Notes: generated from the sequence alone by a model not told the origin. A DNA stretch of 46,347 nucleotides from Lentibacillus juripiscarius JCM 12147 (GCA_001311805.1 BBCA01000022.1:1-46347); one strand, 5' to 3'; numbered from the stretch's first letter, positions 30,501 to 39,264 are shown. Translations and numbers: made by a program.

Positions 30501-31537
30501 TATTCGACCGAAATGCCTTCCTCTTCATAATACTTGGCTGCACCAGGATGCAAGTCAATGGACATACCATCTGTTGCCGTTTCCAACGTGATGTCTTCCC
30601 CGCGTGAGTGTGCATCCACCAGTTCGGAACGGTTTTCAAACATTCCTTTTGTCATGTTGTATACAGCATCTTCCGGCAGGGATTTATCCACAACGAGAAT
30701 CGCCATAACAGCTACTGTATTAATGTCCTCTTCCTGGCCATAGTCAGCATAGGTGTCAGCCGAAATATTACGTTCTGTGTAATAGGAATACTCGGAAAGA
30801 AGCTTATCGATTACTTCATCGGAAAGGGAGAGTACGTTTACATCTTTGCTTGCCCCCAATTCCTGAATCGCACTGGTTGGCGCACCAGCTGTAATAAATG
30901 CAGCGTCAATCGTACCATTCTGCAGCCCTTGCGAAGCATCTCCAAAGCCCATGAATTCAGCCGTAATGTCATCATACGTAATACCTGCTGCATTCAGGAT
31001 CTGTTTAGCATTGGCCTCAGCACCACTGCCCTGGTCACCAACGGCCACATTTTTCCCCTTCAGATCTTCCAGTGACTCAATTCCGCTGTCTGCAGTTGTA
31101 ACAACCTGAATGTCTTCCGGATACAGGGACGTCATACCAGCCATATTATCGACTTTGTTTCCTTCAAAGTCACTGAGCGTTTCCCCGTTCACTGCATAAT
31201 AGGCGATATCATTTTGAATCAGGACTGCCTGATATTTCTCTTCCGCCAGCTCCTGCGCATTTGTGACGGACGCACCAGTGGATACTGCACGTGCCTGTGA
31301 AACCCCGTCAACATTACTGAAAATCTGCTGGGCCATCGCTACCCCGAGCGGATAGTATGTACCACTCGTTCCACCAGTTCCCAGTGTCACGCGAACTTCC
31401 TCACCTGAGGCATCATCCCCGCCGTCATTGCCGCTGCCGCCATCCGTTTCCCCGCCATCATCCTGTGAACTTCCACAACCGGCAAGAGCAAACAGAAGGC
31501 CGATCAGAAGCAAGCCTGCAAGTTTCAGATTTTTCAC
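30500..31537 (-). CDS. TAXI family TRAP transporter solute-binding lipoprotein
   Basis: Intact, about 345 residues. GTG 31537 (MKNLKLAGLLLIGLLFALAG) is the start, with AAAGGGGG eight bases upstream; the open frame reaches 31558 but lacks a suitable site there. Lipobox LAGC, then a Gly/Asp linker and the TAXI domain: VTLGTGGTSGTYYPLGVAMA, AVSTGASVTNAQELAEEKYQ, GKNVAVGDQGSGAEANAKQI, GFGDASQGLQNGTIDAAF. First gene of the operon with DUF1850 and the permease. It binds the substrate outside the cell. TAXI substrates are often dicarboxylates or glutamate but this cannot be read from sequence. Confidence 0.93.
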   Translation of the reverse strand: MKNLKLAGLLLIGLLFALAGCGSSQDDGGETDGGSGNDGGDDASGEEVRVTLGTGGTSGTYYPLGVAMAQQIFSNVDGVSQARAVSTGASVTNAQELAEEKYQAVLIQNDIAYYAVNGETLSDFEGNKVDNMAGMTSLYPEDIQVVTTADSGIESLEDLKGKNVAVGDQGSGAEANAKQILNAAGITYDDITAEFMGFGDASQGLQNGTIDAAFITAGAPTSAIQELGASKDVNVLSLSDEVIDKLLSEYSYYTERNISADTYADYGQEEDINTVAVMAILVVDKSLPEDAVYNMTKGMFENRSELVDAHSRGEDITLETATDGMSIDLHPGAAKYYEEEGISVE

Positions 31538-31576
31538 GTAAAAATCCCCCTTTAACATATTAATCTATCATTGTCC

Positions 31577-31605
31577 ATGATAAACCGTTTTCATTAATAT
31601 GTCAA
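31577..31605 (-). promoter_or_regulatory. SigA-type promoter of the TRAP-TAXI operon
   Basis: On the minus strand a perfect TTGACA (31605-31600) and TATCAT (31582-31577) are separated by 17 bp, 40 bp upstream of the GTG start. It is divergent from the regulator promoter at 31698-31726; the ~90 bp between them is the natural place for an operator. Confidence 0.75.
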
Positions 31606-31697
31606 TCAACAATGAATTTTCAGGTTGTTTAATTGAATACTCGACAGCTGCCATAACAATGGCCTACAAACATTTTAAAATCTTTTCACGCCCCTTC

Positions 31698-31726
31698 TTG
31701 ACAATATTATGAAAATTCCGTACCAT
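31698..31726 (+). promoter_or_regulatory. Candidate promoter of the divergent regulator gene
   Basis: A perfect TTGACA (31698-31703) is followed after 17 bp by TACCAT (31721-31726, 4/6). It lies about 98 bp upstream of the GTG start. The -10 is weak, which would suit an activated or lowly expressed regulator. Confidence 0.55.
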
Positions 31727-31823
31727 ATTGTTATTAGCGAATAGTGTCGTAAAATGTGCCGTTACGGAAAGCTTTGCGCCATACACCTTAGTGGGCACTA
31801 GTCAAGACAGGAGGGCGAAACAC

Positions 31824-33115
31824 GTGGATGTTAAAATTGCCGTCTTTGGCAGGGAAGAAATAATCGAGCGGATACACCATATTGCCGGGAAGATGAAGGA
31901 TATCGAGATTTTTCCGCTCGTCTACACAGACCCTTCTGAAGCCAGGGCGTAATCGAAAAGGCAGTAATGTGTGATATTTATCTGTTCGCCAGTCCACTGC
32001 CATACCAGCATGCCTTAGAAAAAATTAATAAAAAAAGCTGCCTGCAGTTCAGGTTGAAGTGGATGCCTACATGATTCTAACCGCTTTTTATCATGTGAAA
32101 AACTACAAAGGACAAAAACTGGAAAGGCTCTCCGTCGATGTACCGGATGCAGGGCAAGTGGATGAGGTTCTCGACGAAGTAGGCATCCAGAACGAAACCA
32201 TCTATACTCGCAGCTACGGGCAAAATAGTCCGGCTCTGGACACATCTGAATTGCCGCATTTCATGAGTCACACTGGAAGGCAGGGGATACCGATCATGTG
32301 CTGACATCCCTCAGTGAAGTGGAAGAGGTTCTACGTTCTAAAGGGATACCTGTCACCTGCATGCAGACGCCGAACCTGAATATCCGGCATACCTTGGAAA
32401 AAGCAACGTCCATTGCAGTCATTAATCAGTCAAAAAGTGCACAAATCGTAGCCGGGTACGTCCGCATCAAGCATATTACCGATATCGAAGCAAAAAAGGC
32501 CATAACCATGCACAGGAATTACAGTTGCAGCTTCATCAGTTACTGCTGAAATATTCGAAGAAAACGCATGCATCCGTCCTTGCCAATGGGGATCACCAAT
32601 TTGCCCTATTCGGAACCCGCGGCGTCCTGGACCATATTACCAACCATTACCGTGACTTTCCGCTCTTGAAGGAAATAGAGTATGCGCTGGAGACATCCGT
32701 TGATATCGGGTTTGGACTCGGACTTACAGCGAAGCAGGCCGAGGACAACGCCAAGCTCGCATTGGAGACGTGCAGCGGTACACAGGAGGGCTCATGCTAC
32801 ATCGTCAATGAACGGCGGGAAACGATTGGCCCCCTAGGCGTAAAAAAGGAGATTAATCCTTCAGAATTATACCGGGCACTCATTCACGAGGCCAAACTAA
32901 ATAACGAGCTGTCGTATAATTTCATTGACTTTATTGAAACCCGAAATAATGAACCGTTCTCATCCAACGATATCGCCACTTATTACCGGGTAACCAAGCG
33001 CAGTGCTGAACGAACCATCAAGAAACTCATCGCAGGGGACGTCATCAAGGTAGTCGGAGAAGAAAAGCCGTACGTGAAAGGGCGTCCGCGCAAACTGTTT
33101 CAGCTGAACCAATGA
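31824..33115 (+). CDS. Putative transcriptional regulator: sensor part, GGDEF-like fold, C-terminal winged helix (about four frameshifts)
   Basis: About 430 residues. GTG 31824 (MDVKIAVFGREEIIERIHHI) follows GGAGGG by eight bases. The N-terminal third resembles PrpR-type sensor domains (VVYTD-like strand, MCDIYLFASPLPYQ). The middle has a GTP-cyclohydrolase-III/GGDEF-like segment (VLANGDHQFALFGTRGVLDH and VDIGFGLGLTAKQAEDNAKL). The C-terminus has an HTH (SSNDIATYYRVTKRSAERTI) and a basic tail. Breaks lie near 31950 (G3 for G4), 32037 (A7 for A8), 32270 and 32505. Divergent from the TAXI operon, which it probably controls. The domain assignments are by eye. Confidence 0.65.
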
Positions 33116-33147
33116 ACAGCAGCCCGGTTCAGGTCAGCCATTATTTG

Positions 33148-33190
33148 AAAAAAGCTGCAGCACACTTATACGGTGAACTACAGCTTTTTT
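33148..33190. terminator. Bidirectional terminator between regulator and small membrane protein
   Basis: AAAAAAGCTG at 33148-33157 pairs with CAGCTTTTTT at 33181-33190, with a partly paired 23-nt interior. It serves the plus-strand regulator and the convergent small gene ending at 33192. Confidence 0.8.
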
Positions 33191-33191
33191 C

Positions 33192-33344
33192 CTATGATGT
33201 TCTGTCGTTGAACAAGTAATCCATTATACTGTCCAGCATTGGTACCGAATCCGTCACTAAAAGCACTGGCAGCAGCATGATAACAAACAAAACTGTCAAA
33301 TTAGCAGCCACGAATTTAGGAATCCCTTTCAGTAATCGGTACAA
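33192..33344 (-). CDS. Small single-pass membrane protein, unknown function
   Basis: 50 residues from TTG 33344 (MYRLLKGIPKFVAANLTVLF), with one transmembrane helix and an acidic tail ending MDYLFNDRTS. GAGGAG lies nine bases before the TTG. ATG 33353 is in frame but would overlap that site. The stop at 33192-33194 abuts the terminator hairpin. The ribosome binding site, frame length and terminator support a real gene; the family is not recognised. Confidence 0.5.
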   Translation of the reverse strand: MYRLLKGIPKFVAANLTVLFVIMLLPVLLVTDSVPMLDSIMDYLFNDRTS

Positions 33345-33436
33345 TGGAATCATCTCCTCAGGCTTTATGCCTTCTTTGTTCCATTGTAACGCTCAGGGAA
33401 TAAATTGAAAAGTATGAAAGGTCCGTCGTTTGAGAT

Positions 33437-36400
33437 TTAAAGATTCAACAGTTCCCGCACATCATCCTCGCTCAGCGTCGACAGCATCGACTCGCCCGGC
33501 TGGATGACCTGGTCAATCAATTCCCGTTTTTCTGCTGCAGTTCATAAATTTTCTCCTCGATCGTCCCTTCTGTTACGAGACGAATCACCTGGACGACATT
33601 TTTTGCCCAAACCGATGTGCCCGGCCTGTCGCCTGATCCTCTACCGCGGGTTCCACCACAGGTCATACAGGATGACCGTGTCCGCACCTGTCAGGTTCAG
33701 TCCGGTTCCGCCCGCTTTCAGTGACACGAGAAATACACTTTTTTCGCCATTGTTGAAGCGCTCACTCATCTGCACGCGTTCTTCCGACTTGGTCTGCCCA
33801 TGCAGATAGAAAAAGTCGATGCCTTCTTCCTGCAGTTTTTCCATAATGATTTCATGCATGCTGGTAAACTGCGAGAATATGAGCATGCGCTTGCCATTGG
33901 CGGCAGCGTTTCGAACTGTCTCCATCAGCTGATTCAGTTTGCCGGATTCCCCTTCATAGTTTTCCATAAACACGGATGGATGACAGCAAATCTGCCTCAG
34001 ACGGGTCAAGCCGGCCAGAATCTTCATCCGGCTTTTATTAAATCCGCTCTCTTCCATCGACTGGGCTGCATCCTGCTGCAGCTGGCGCCAGTAGCCGACA
34101 TATAGTTCTTTTTGATCCCGGGTCAGCTCGGAAACGTGGACGGATTCAATTTTTTTCCGGCAGTTCCTTGAGAACATCTTCCTTCACACGCCGTAAAATA
34201 AACGGACGTGTCATCGCCGCAATTTTATCGTGGGACAGTTGCTTAAATTTACGCTGGTTCGGCATAAGGCCAGGCAGGATGACTTGAAAAATAGCCCACA
34301 GCTCATCAATTGAATTTTCAATCGGGGTTCCGCTCAGCGCAAACCGTCGTCCTGCCTTCAGCTGACGGATGGCCCGGGATGTTTTGGTCGCATGATTTTT
34401 AATGTATTGCGCTTCATCCAGAATCAGCGTCTGGAACGTTTTGTCCTGGTATCGCTCCACATCCTGCCGTACAGTTGCGTAGGACGTAATCCAGACATCC
34501 GCCGTGCTGTATTCCTCAATCATCTGCTCTCGCTCCGCTGGGGTACCAGCCAGGACAGCCACCTGCAAATCAGGGGCAAACTTTTCACATTCATTTTTCC
34601 AGTTATATAAAACGGATGATGGTGCCACAATCAGATGGGGAGCGTCCCCTGGTTCCGACAGAATATAGGCGATGCCCTGTATTGTCTTGCCGAGCCCCAT
34701 GTCATCCGCCAAAATACCGCCAAGGTGGTATGCACTGAGTGATTTAAACCATTGGTAGCCTGTCTGCTGGTAGTTGCGAAGTTCGGCGTTCAAATTCTCC
34801 GGCAGTGGATACACCTGTTCTTCCGGTGCTTTCAGCTGATGCAGCAGCTTCTGGAAAGCAGGCCCATAATGCTTCTCGGTCCCAATCAGCTCATCCACCT
34901 GTGTCCCGCGGTAAACAGGCATATGAACCTGACCATTTTGGATATCATCTTTTTCCAAATCCAAATCATCAAACAGCTGCTTAATGGAGGAGAATCCCTC
35001 CCCTTCCAGCGACAGGAACGAGCCATCCTGCAGGCGGTAATAGCGTTTTTTCTCCATAACGGCACCCAGAATCCGGTCGACTTCATCGTCATTGATTCCT
35101 TGCACATTGAACCCAATTTCCAGCAGATTGGACGAGGATTCCATCTGGACACTAGTGCTTGGGGATGGCTGGTTATCGACAATCAGACTGCGAATATCGG
35201 ATGTCATGTACAAATCCAGGTATTTATCCAAAACAGGCAAAACCTGGTACAAAATTCATACAGCGTTTCCTCATCTGTCTCGATATATAATTGTCTGCCA
35301 TTATAATGGAAATTGGCATATTCAATCAGGTTCATGATCTGCTGTTCTTTTTCCACATCCCGGATGATGATGCCGTCCGTTTCTTCCCGGCCATTAAACG
35401 GATCAATCTGATGCTCTCCGTAATGGTATTCCAGATTCCCGATAATCCAGCTGTCGTCCAGCTCCAAATACAGTTTTGCCTGCAATGGGATCTGGACAAT
35501 TTCCGATGCAACGTTGTCAGCAATCTGCACGTCGCCGACTTTTTGCAGTGACGGCATTACCTGGGAAATAAATGCATCGGCCTGTTCCTTCTCGACCGGC
35601 AGGGACTCCCCATAAGCAGCTGCCATTGTTATCTGCTTCATAATGGGCAGTTGATTTTCTTCAAGCACATAGAATGTCCCCTCTGCAAACAGAAGGCCAT
35701 AGTTTTCGAAGTACTTAACCGCATTCATGCCATTCAGGTGTAATGCTATTTCCCCTGTGTCATCCTTATCCAGATCAAAACGGAACGGCAGCTCACCTTC
35801 CACAACGGCCATGTCCTTATAATCACGTTCATCCGCCTTCACCGTTATGTCCCGCTCCTGCAGCATAGAAAGCAGCTGTTTTGCCGCAAGTGGTGGAATA
35901 ACCGCCGAACGATCCGGTGCATCGGCAAAATGATAGATGGACCTGTCGATATAAACCTGTTCATTGCGCAAAATAGCATACAGCTCGCGAAAGATTTCCA
36001 AATCCTGCTGCTGGACATAATGCACATCCGGATTATAGGTGAATGTTTTGGTGAAGTAATGTTCGTTGCCAGTCAAAACATCTTCCAGAAAGGCATACAG
36101 CTTCTTTACAACGAGGCAGCGCTTCTCCCCGACCTTTAGTTCCAGCAGCAAATGATCTTCCATATTCCATTTTAGATAGTATTCCACATGAACCGGTGTC
36201 ATCCGCTGTGCAATCTCAGGTGCCGGTTCGTAATCATGCAGGGAGGACATGGCATTCATCAGCCAATTGGCCGTGTAATATTGCCGGGATTTTCTCAGTG
36301 AACTGCCGACATTGCTGTCACTAATCTCCATCATGACCGCCGCAACGTGTTTGCAATTGCCAAAAGCTGCAAAAGCTGGGCATTCACAATAGGCATTCAA

Positions 36401-36583
36401 ATATCCTTTGGAAAGGCTGGCTATACTAATTTCAACAAAGTAACTTTCCGAACCACGGACATTCGCCGACCAAACATCAAAATTCCTGTCATAAGCAAGA
36501 TCCGTGACCAAACCATTATTATAATATTCCAAACCGCGCTGATACACAACGGGGGGAAAACAATTCTCGCAGTATGTTATCAT
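33437..36583 (-). CDS. SWIM zinc finger / SNF2-family DEAD-box helicase (at least four frameshifts)
   Basis: About 1050 residues, combining what B. subtilis splits into YwqB (SWIM) and YwqA (SNF2). The N-terminal SWIM finger reads CECPAFAAFGNCKH. Helicase motifs: I GGILADDMGLGKTIQ, II LDEAQYIKN, III LSGTPIENSIDELWAIF, then the C-terminal lobe MLIFSQFTSMHEIIME and VSLKAGGTGLNLTGADTVIL. Breaks lie near 35235 (T4 for T5), 34155 (A7 for A6), 33648 and 33530 (A5 for A6). After the last two, the end reads VEDQATGRAHRFGQKNVVQV and onward to TAA at 33437-33439. ATP-driven DNA translocase, likely RapA-like in transcription or repair; role inferred. Confidence 0.88.
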
Positions 36584-36826
36584 TTATCGCCTTCAAAACG
36601 AATGTACCCTACCTTCTGCATACTCTTTATCTACCATTGTACTATGATACACCGGACTTTTAAACTGAATTCTCTTACTAGGTTGGGACAGAATGACGAT
36701 TTCTATACTTTTATGGATTGGTGCCAGGGTGGTGACGGTGGATGAGGTGCGGTGAAATTGTGCGGGAAGTGGATCGATTTACGCTTAAATGATGCCAGTT
36801 TCAGCATTCATATCTCATATGTGAAC

Positions 36827-36874
36827 TTTAGCAGATTTTTTGGTACCTTTAGCGGAAATAGTGTGAACTTCAGC
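36827..36874. repeat. Short array of 21-bp units, family II (GTGAACTTTAGC)
   Basis: TTTAGC or TTCAGC cores start at 36827, 36848 and 36869, exactly 21 bp apart, two of them preceded by GTGAAC. A further TTCAGC at 36800 is out of phase. The array lies in the 359-bp gap between yvrJ-like and the helicase gene, which otherwise shows no gene. A longer array of the same family is at 38338-38455. Confidence 0.65.
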
Positions 36875-36942
36875 GAAAAACAGTTGTCATAAAGAAAAAC
36901 TCCGGCATAACACCGAAGCTATCAATGGTCGAGGCAATTATT

Positions 36943-37071
36943 TCATTTTGCCGGCAGTGCGTGTATGGATTCTATCAGATCATTCAGTTTGCCTTCGATT
37001 CGGTGCAGTAAATAAAATGTCACCACAATCGGAAAGCCAACCTCGGTCACAAACGATACCCACGTTTCCAC
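36943..37071 (-). CDS. YvrJ family small membrane protein
   Basis: 42 residues. GTG 37071 gives METWVSFVTEVGFPIVVTFY, the signature of the YvrJ family, followed by LLHRIEGKLNDLIESIHAL. The open frame continues to 37182, but AGGAGG eight bases before the GTG and family length fix the start. One transmembrane helix; function unknown. YvrJ genes normally follow DUF1659 and DUF2922 genes in Bacillaceae. Here those lie upstream at 37742-38218, but the E5/E6 repeat pair separates them. Confidence 0.85.
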   Translation of the reverse strand: METWVSFVTEVGFPIVVTFYLLHRIEGKLNDLIESIHALPAK

Positions 37072-37210
37072 TGGACATTCCTCCTGACTGTTTAAAATGT
37101 TAGCCCGTCCCGACAAAGCCGGAGCGGGCTTGTTTATTGATAGCCGCCCATTGCGACGGATTTTTTGAATGTCTCTCTCCAATTTTGTCGGGACTGAGTG
37201 TTAGTACGTC

Positions 37211-37327
37211 GCTGCGGAAAAATACTCCCTTTCCGCGGGGAACGCTTCAGCCTCCTCACTCACTATCGTTCGCTGTGGGGTCTTCAGACTGTTCCTTTCC
37301 CGCCGGAGTCTCGCATTTTTCCGCAGC
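37211..37327 (-). repeat. Inverted-pair structured element, copy E5
   Basis: Outer stem GCTGCGGAAAAATAC 37211-37225 with GCATTTTTCCGCAGC 37313-37327, 14/15 with the one odd pair becoming G-T on the minus strand. Inner stems GCGGG 37235-37239 with CCCGC 37299-37303 and GAAC 37240-37243 with GTTC 37291-37294. Shared blocks GCTTCAGCCTCCTC, GGGGTCTTCAGAC and CGGAGTC. Head to head with E6. Confidence 0.8.
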
Positions 37328-37420
37328 TCAGTGTCATGTTCTTTCCTAGTAAGAGAAAACTCTTTAGCACTAATTTCATTGGTTTCAACATTCAATATGC
37401 AGAACTTCATTGCCAGCGTA

Positions 37421-37535
37421 GGCAATATACGCAGACTCCTATGGGAACAGCACGTGTCCAAAGACCCCGCAGGAAAGCGGTCTTTGCTTTCCGAGGAGGC
37501 TGAGGCCGTGCCCATGGAAAGCGAAGTATATTGCC
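37421..37535 (+). repeat. Inverted-pair structured element, copy E6
   Basis: Outer stem GGCAATATAC 37421-37430 with GTATATTGCC 37526-37535 (10/10). Inner stems ATGGG 37441-37445 with CCCAT 37511-37515, CACG 37451-37454 with CGTG 37507-37510, and GGAAAGC 37472-37478 with GCTTTCC 37486-37492. The conserved GTTGAT flank is at 37561-37584 on the minus strand, so the whole locus is inverted relative to the one at 27 kb. Confidence 0.8.
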
Positions 37536-37673
37536 GGAGCGGTCTCATAACAATTTTTTTTGCTGTGTCGCATTTAAGATCAACTGCGTTGGAAAAACAA
37601 CAAAGTTTACGAAAAGCTTTTAGAAAAAGACCAGGGCGATGGTTCCGCTGGTCTGGTGGCTTGGCAGTTAAGA

Positions 37674-37707
37674 AAGTATAAATATTTTCTTACTGCATAA
37701 GTGCAAC
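37674..37707 (+). repeat. 34-bp dispersed repeat, copy 2
   Basis: Reads AAGTATAAATATTTTCTTAC and ends TGCATAAGTGCAAC, a 31/34 match to 27202-27169. A small hairpin GGCTTGTGACAAGCC follows at 37712-37726, next to the DUF2922 stop codon. It occupies the same relative position outside an element pair as copy 1. Confidence 0.7.
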
Positions 37708-37741
37708 TAGAGGCTTGTGACAAGCCAAGTTTTCTAATCGT

Positions 37742-37959
37742 TTAGGACGGCAGGTCGATTTCCGTAACATTTCGTTCCACGATACGGGCGCTCTTTTTGA
37801 AACCAGGTTACCACCGGATGATGTAAATGCATCCTGGGCAATAATTTCATCCATCGTACTGGTGATGGTTGCTGTGTCCACTGGCTCGACTGGCTTTTCC
37901 AGTGAGTAGGTCACTGTTTTTCCATCCTGATTCAAGAATTTCAACTCCAATTTTTTCAT
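37742..37959 (-). CDS. DUF2922 family protein (frameshifted as read)
   Basis: 72 residues. MKKLELKFLNQDGKTVTYSL and the middle are typical of DUF2922. The open frame continues to 37690 because of an indel near 37795: GGNLVSKK should run on as SARIVERNVTEIDLPS with TAA at 37742-37744. Start follows GAGGAGG by seven bases. It lies 34 bp after the DUF1659 gene, the usual Bacillaceae pairing. Function unknown. Confidence 0.85.
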
Positions 37960-37993
37960 TCGTCGTCCTCCTCTCGAATTTTAGGCCGGGACA

Positions 37994-38218
37994 TTATCCC
38001 TGGCTGATGATTGAATCGTCGGTACGTTCAATGTTGTAGAGCGGTCGCTCCTGCAGCGGGGCAACTGCAAGTGCGATGGCTAACAGCTGATCTGCCGTTG
38101 CCTCAGGTTTCACGTTGTTGAAACTCTTTGATTTATAAATCGTATTACCAGTCTCCATATCTTCCCCGTCATTCAAAACAAGCGTCAAACGCGACTGGAT
38201 TTTCTCTGCGACGGCCAT
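37994..38218 (-). CDS. DUF1659 family protein
   Basis: Intact, 74 residues: MAVAEKIQSRLTLVLNDGED, then YKSKSFNNVKPEATADQLLA, diagnostic of DUF1659. ATG 38218 is chosen over GTG 38227 because GGGAGGTG is correctly spaced for it. First gene of a DUF1659-DUF2922(-YvrJ) operon. Function unknown. Confidence 0.88.
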   Translation of the reverse strand: MAVAEKIQSRLTLVLNDGEDMETGNTIYKSKSFNNVKPEATADQLLAIALAVAPLQERPLYNIERTDDSIISQG

Positions 38219-38337
38219 GCTGAGCACCTCCCTTCACCCCTACAATCGAGTGTTGATAATAGAAAGTGTTATTTAAGGAAAGTTTTGGCGGGGTCGGTTG
38301 CCGGAATGACTCTCTTCAAGAATCAGGCTGATATATT

Positions 38338-38455
38338 GTGAACTTTAGCATTTTGTTGTGAACATTAGCATTTTCATTGTGAACTTTAGCGTTTTATGTA
38401 CATGTTTAGCGTTTTCGTGTCGAACTTTAGCAAAAAAGGCCAAACGGTAGCATTT
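38338..38455. repeat. Array of six 20-21-bp units, family II (GTGAACTTTAGC)
   Basis: TTTAGC-type cores start at 38344, 38364, 38385, 38405, 38426 and 38446 (the last reads GGTAGC), with spacing alternating 20, 21, 20, 21, 20. Most units read gtGAACtTTAGC followed by a T run. It begins about 18 bp past the TSUP stop codon in the direction of that gene and lies upstream of the DUF1659 operon. The remainder of the 38219-38472 gap shows nothing else. Confidence 0.8.
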
Positions 38456-38472
38456 CCGCTTTCCTCCACGCG

Positions 38473-39189
38473 TTATATCTGCTGCAAAAACAAATACACA
38501 CCCGTAAAAATCAGCAAACCATACGTCAGTTTGCGAAACAATGCTTGATTGATCCAACGAAATAGGAGCTGTCCCAATAGCAGCCCGATGAGCACGATTG
38601 GTAAGGCCAGTGCACTCGACATCCATATTTCTTTCGCGGTCCCGGCAAACAGAATTTGTACAAGCAGGCTCACGGCATAAATCCATAGATAGAACGCAAG
38701 TGTTGTGCCGCGCAGTTTTTCCTTGGCTGTATCGGTGCCGGAAAAGTACAGCAATATCGGTGGGCCGGGCATGCCAATACTCGTTGTGAACGCACCCGAT
38801 AGTCCACCCACCGTCCAATCGCGCTTGGAGGTGTGGCGCAAACGGAAATTCAGAATTAAAAGGATCGTCAGAAGTAGAATCAGTATACTGACGGTCGTTT
38901 TTAGCAGTGTCATATCCATCATTAAAAAAATGAAAATACCGACCGGCAGCCCAGCCAGACTGCCCTTGACAAACCGCTTTACAATGTCTTTATCGATATC
39001 TTTTCTGATTTTCCTGATGAGCACGGTGGAAATAACCAGCGACAGGATTAAGTTGATTTGGACTGCCTCACGCGGTTCAAAAAGCAAAAGCAAAAATGGC
39101 GTTGCAACGATGGAGAAGCCAAAGCCGGTACTAGTCTGCAATATCGAGGCAACCAATATAATGATGAAAAATAAAAGAATAGATTCCAA
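38473..39189 (-). CDS. TSUP (TauE/SafE) family membrane transporter
   Basis: Intact 238-residue protein with about seven or eight helices. Typical TSUP blocks: QTSTGFGFSIVATPFLLLLF near the N-terminus and GGLSGAFTTSIGMPGPPIL in the second half. The family exports or imports sulfur-containing and other organic anions such as sulfite or sulfoacetate. The start TTG 39189 has only a weak ribosome binding site (AAGGTTAGCGGG), so it is uncertain. Monocistronic. Confidence 0.85.
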   Translation of the reverse strand: MESILLFFIIILVASILQTSTGFGFSIVATPFLLLLFEPREAVQINLILSLVISTVLIRKIRKDIDKDIVKRFVKGSLAGLPVGIFIFLMMDMTLLKTTVSILILLLTILLILNFRLRHTSKRDWTVGGLSGAFTTSIGMPGPPILLYFSGTDTAKEKLRGTTLAFYLWIYAVSLLVQILFAGTAKEIWMSSALALPIVLIGLLLGQLLFRWINQALFRKLTYGLLIFTGVYLFLQQI

Positions 39190-39264
39190 AAAAACACCCG
39201 CTAACCTTGGTTACTGTATCCCTTAGTGTAACAGACGGAAATGGCTAAAGGGATTATTACTTAT

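Noticed and set aside
31615..31629. CodY-like box AATTTTCAGGTTGTT upstream of the TAXI operon, and weaker ones at the oppA promoters
   Set aside because: Four of 15 positions differ from the CodY consensus here and more at oppA; too weak to claim although CodY control of opp genes is known.
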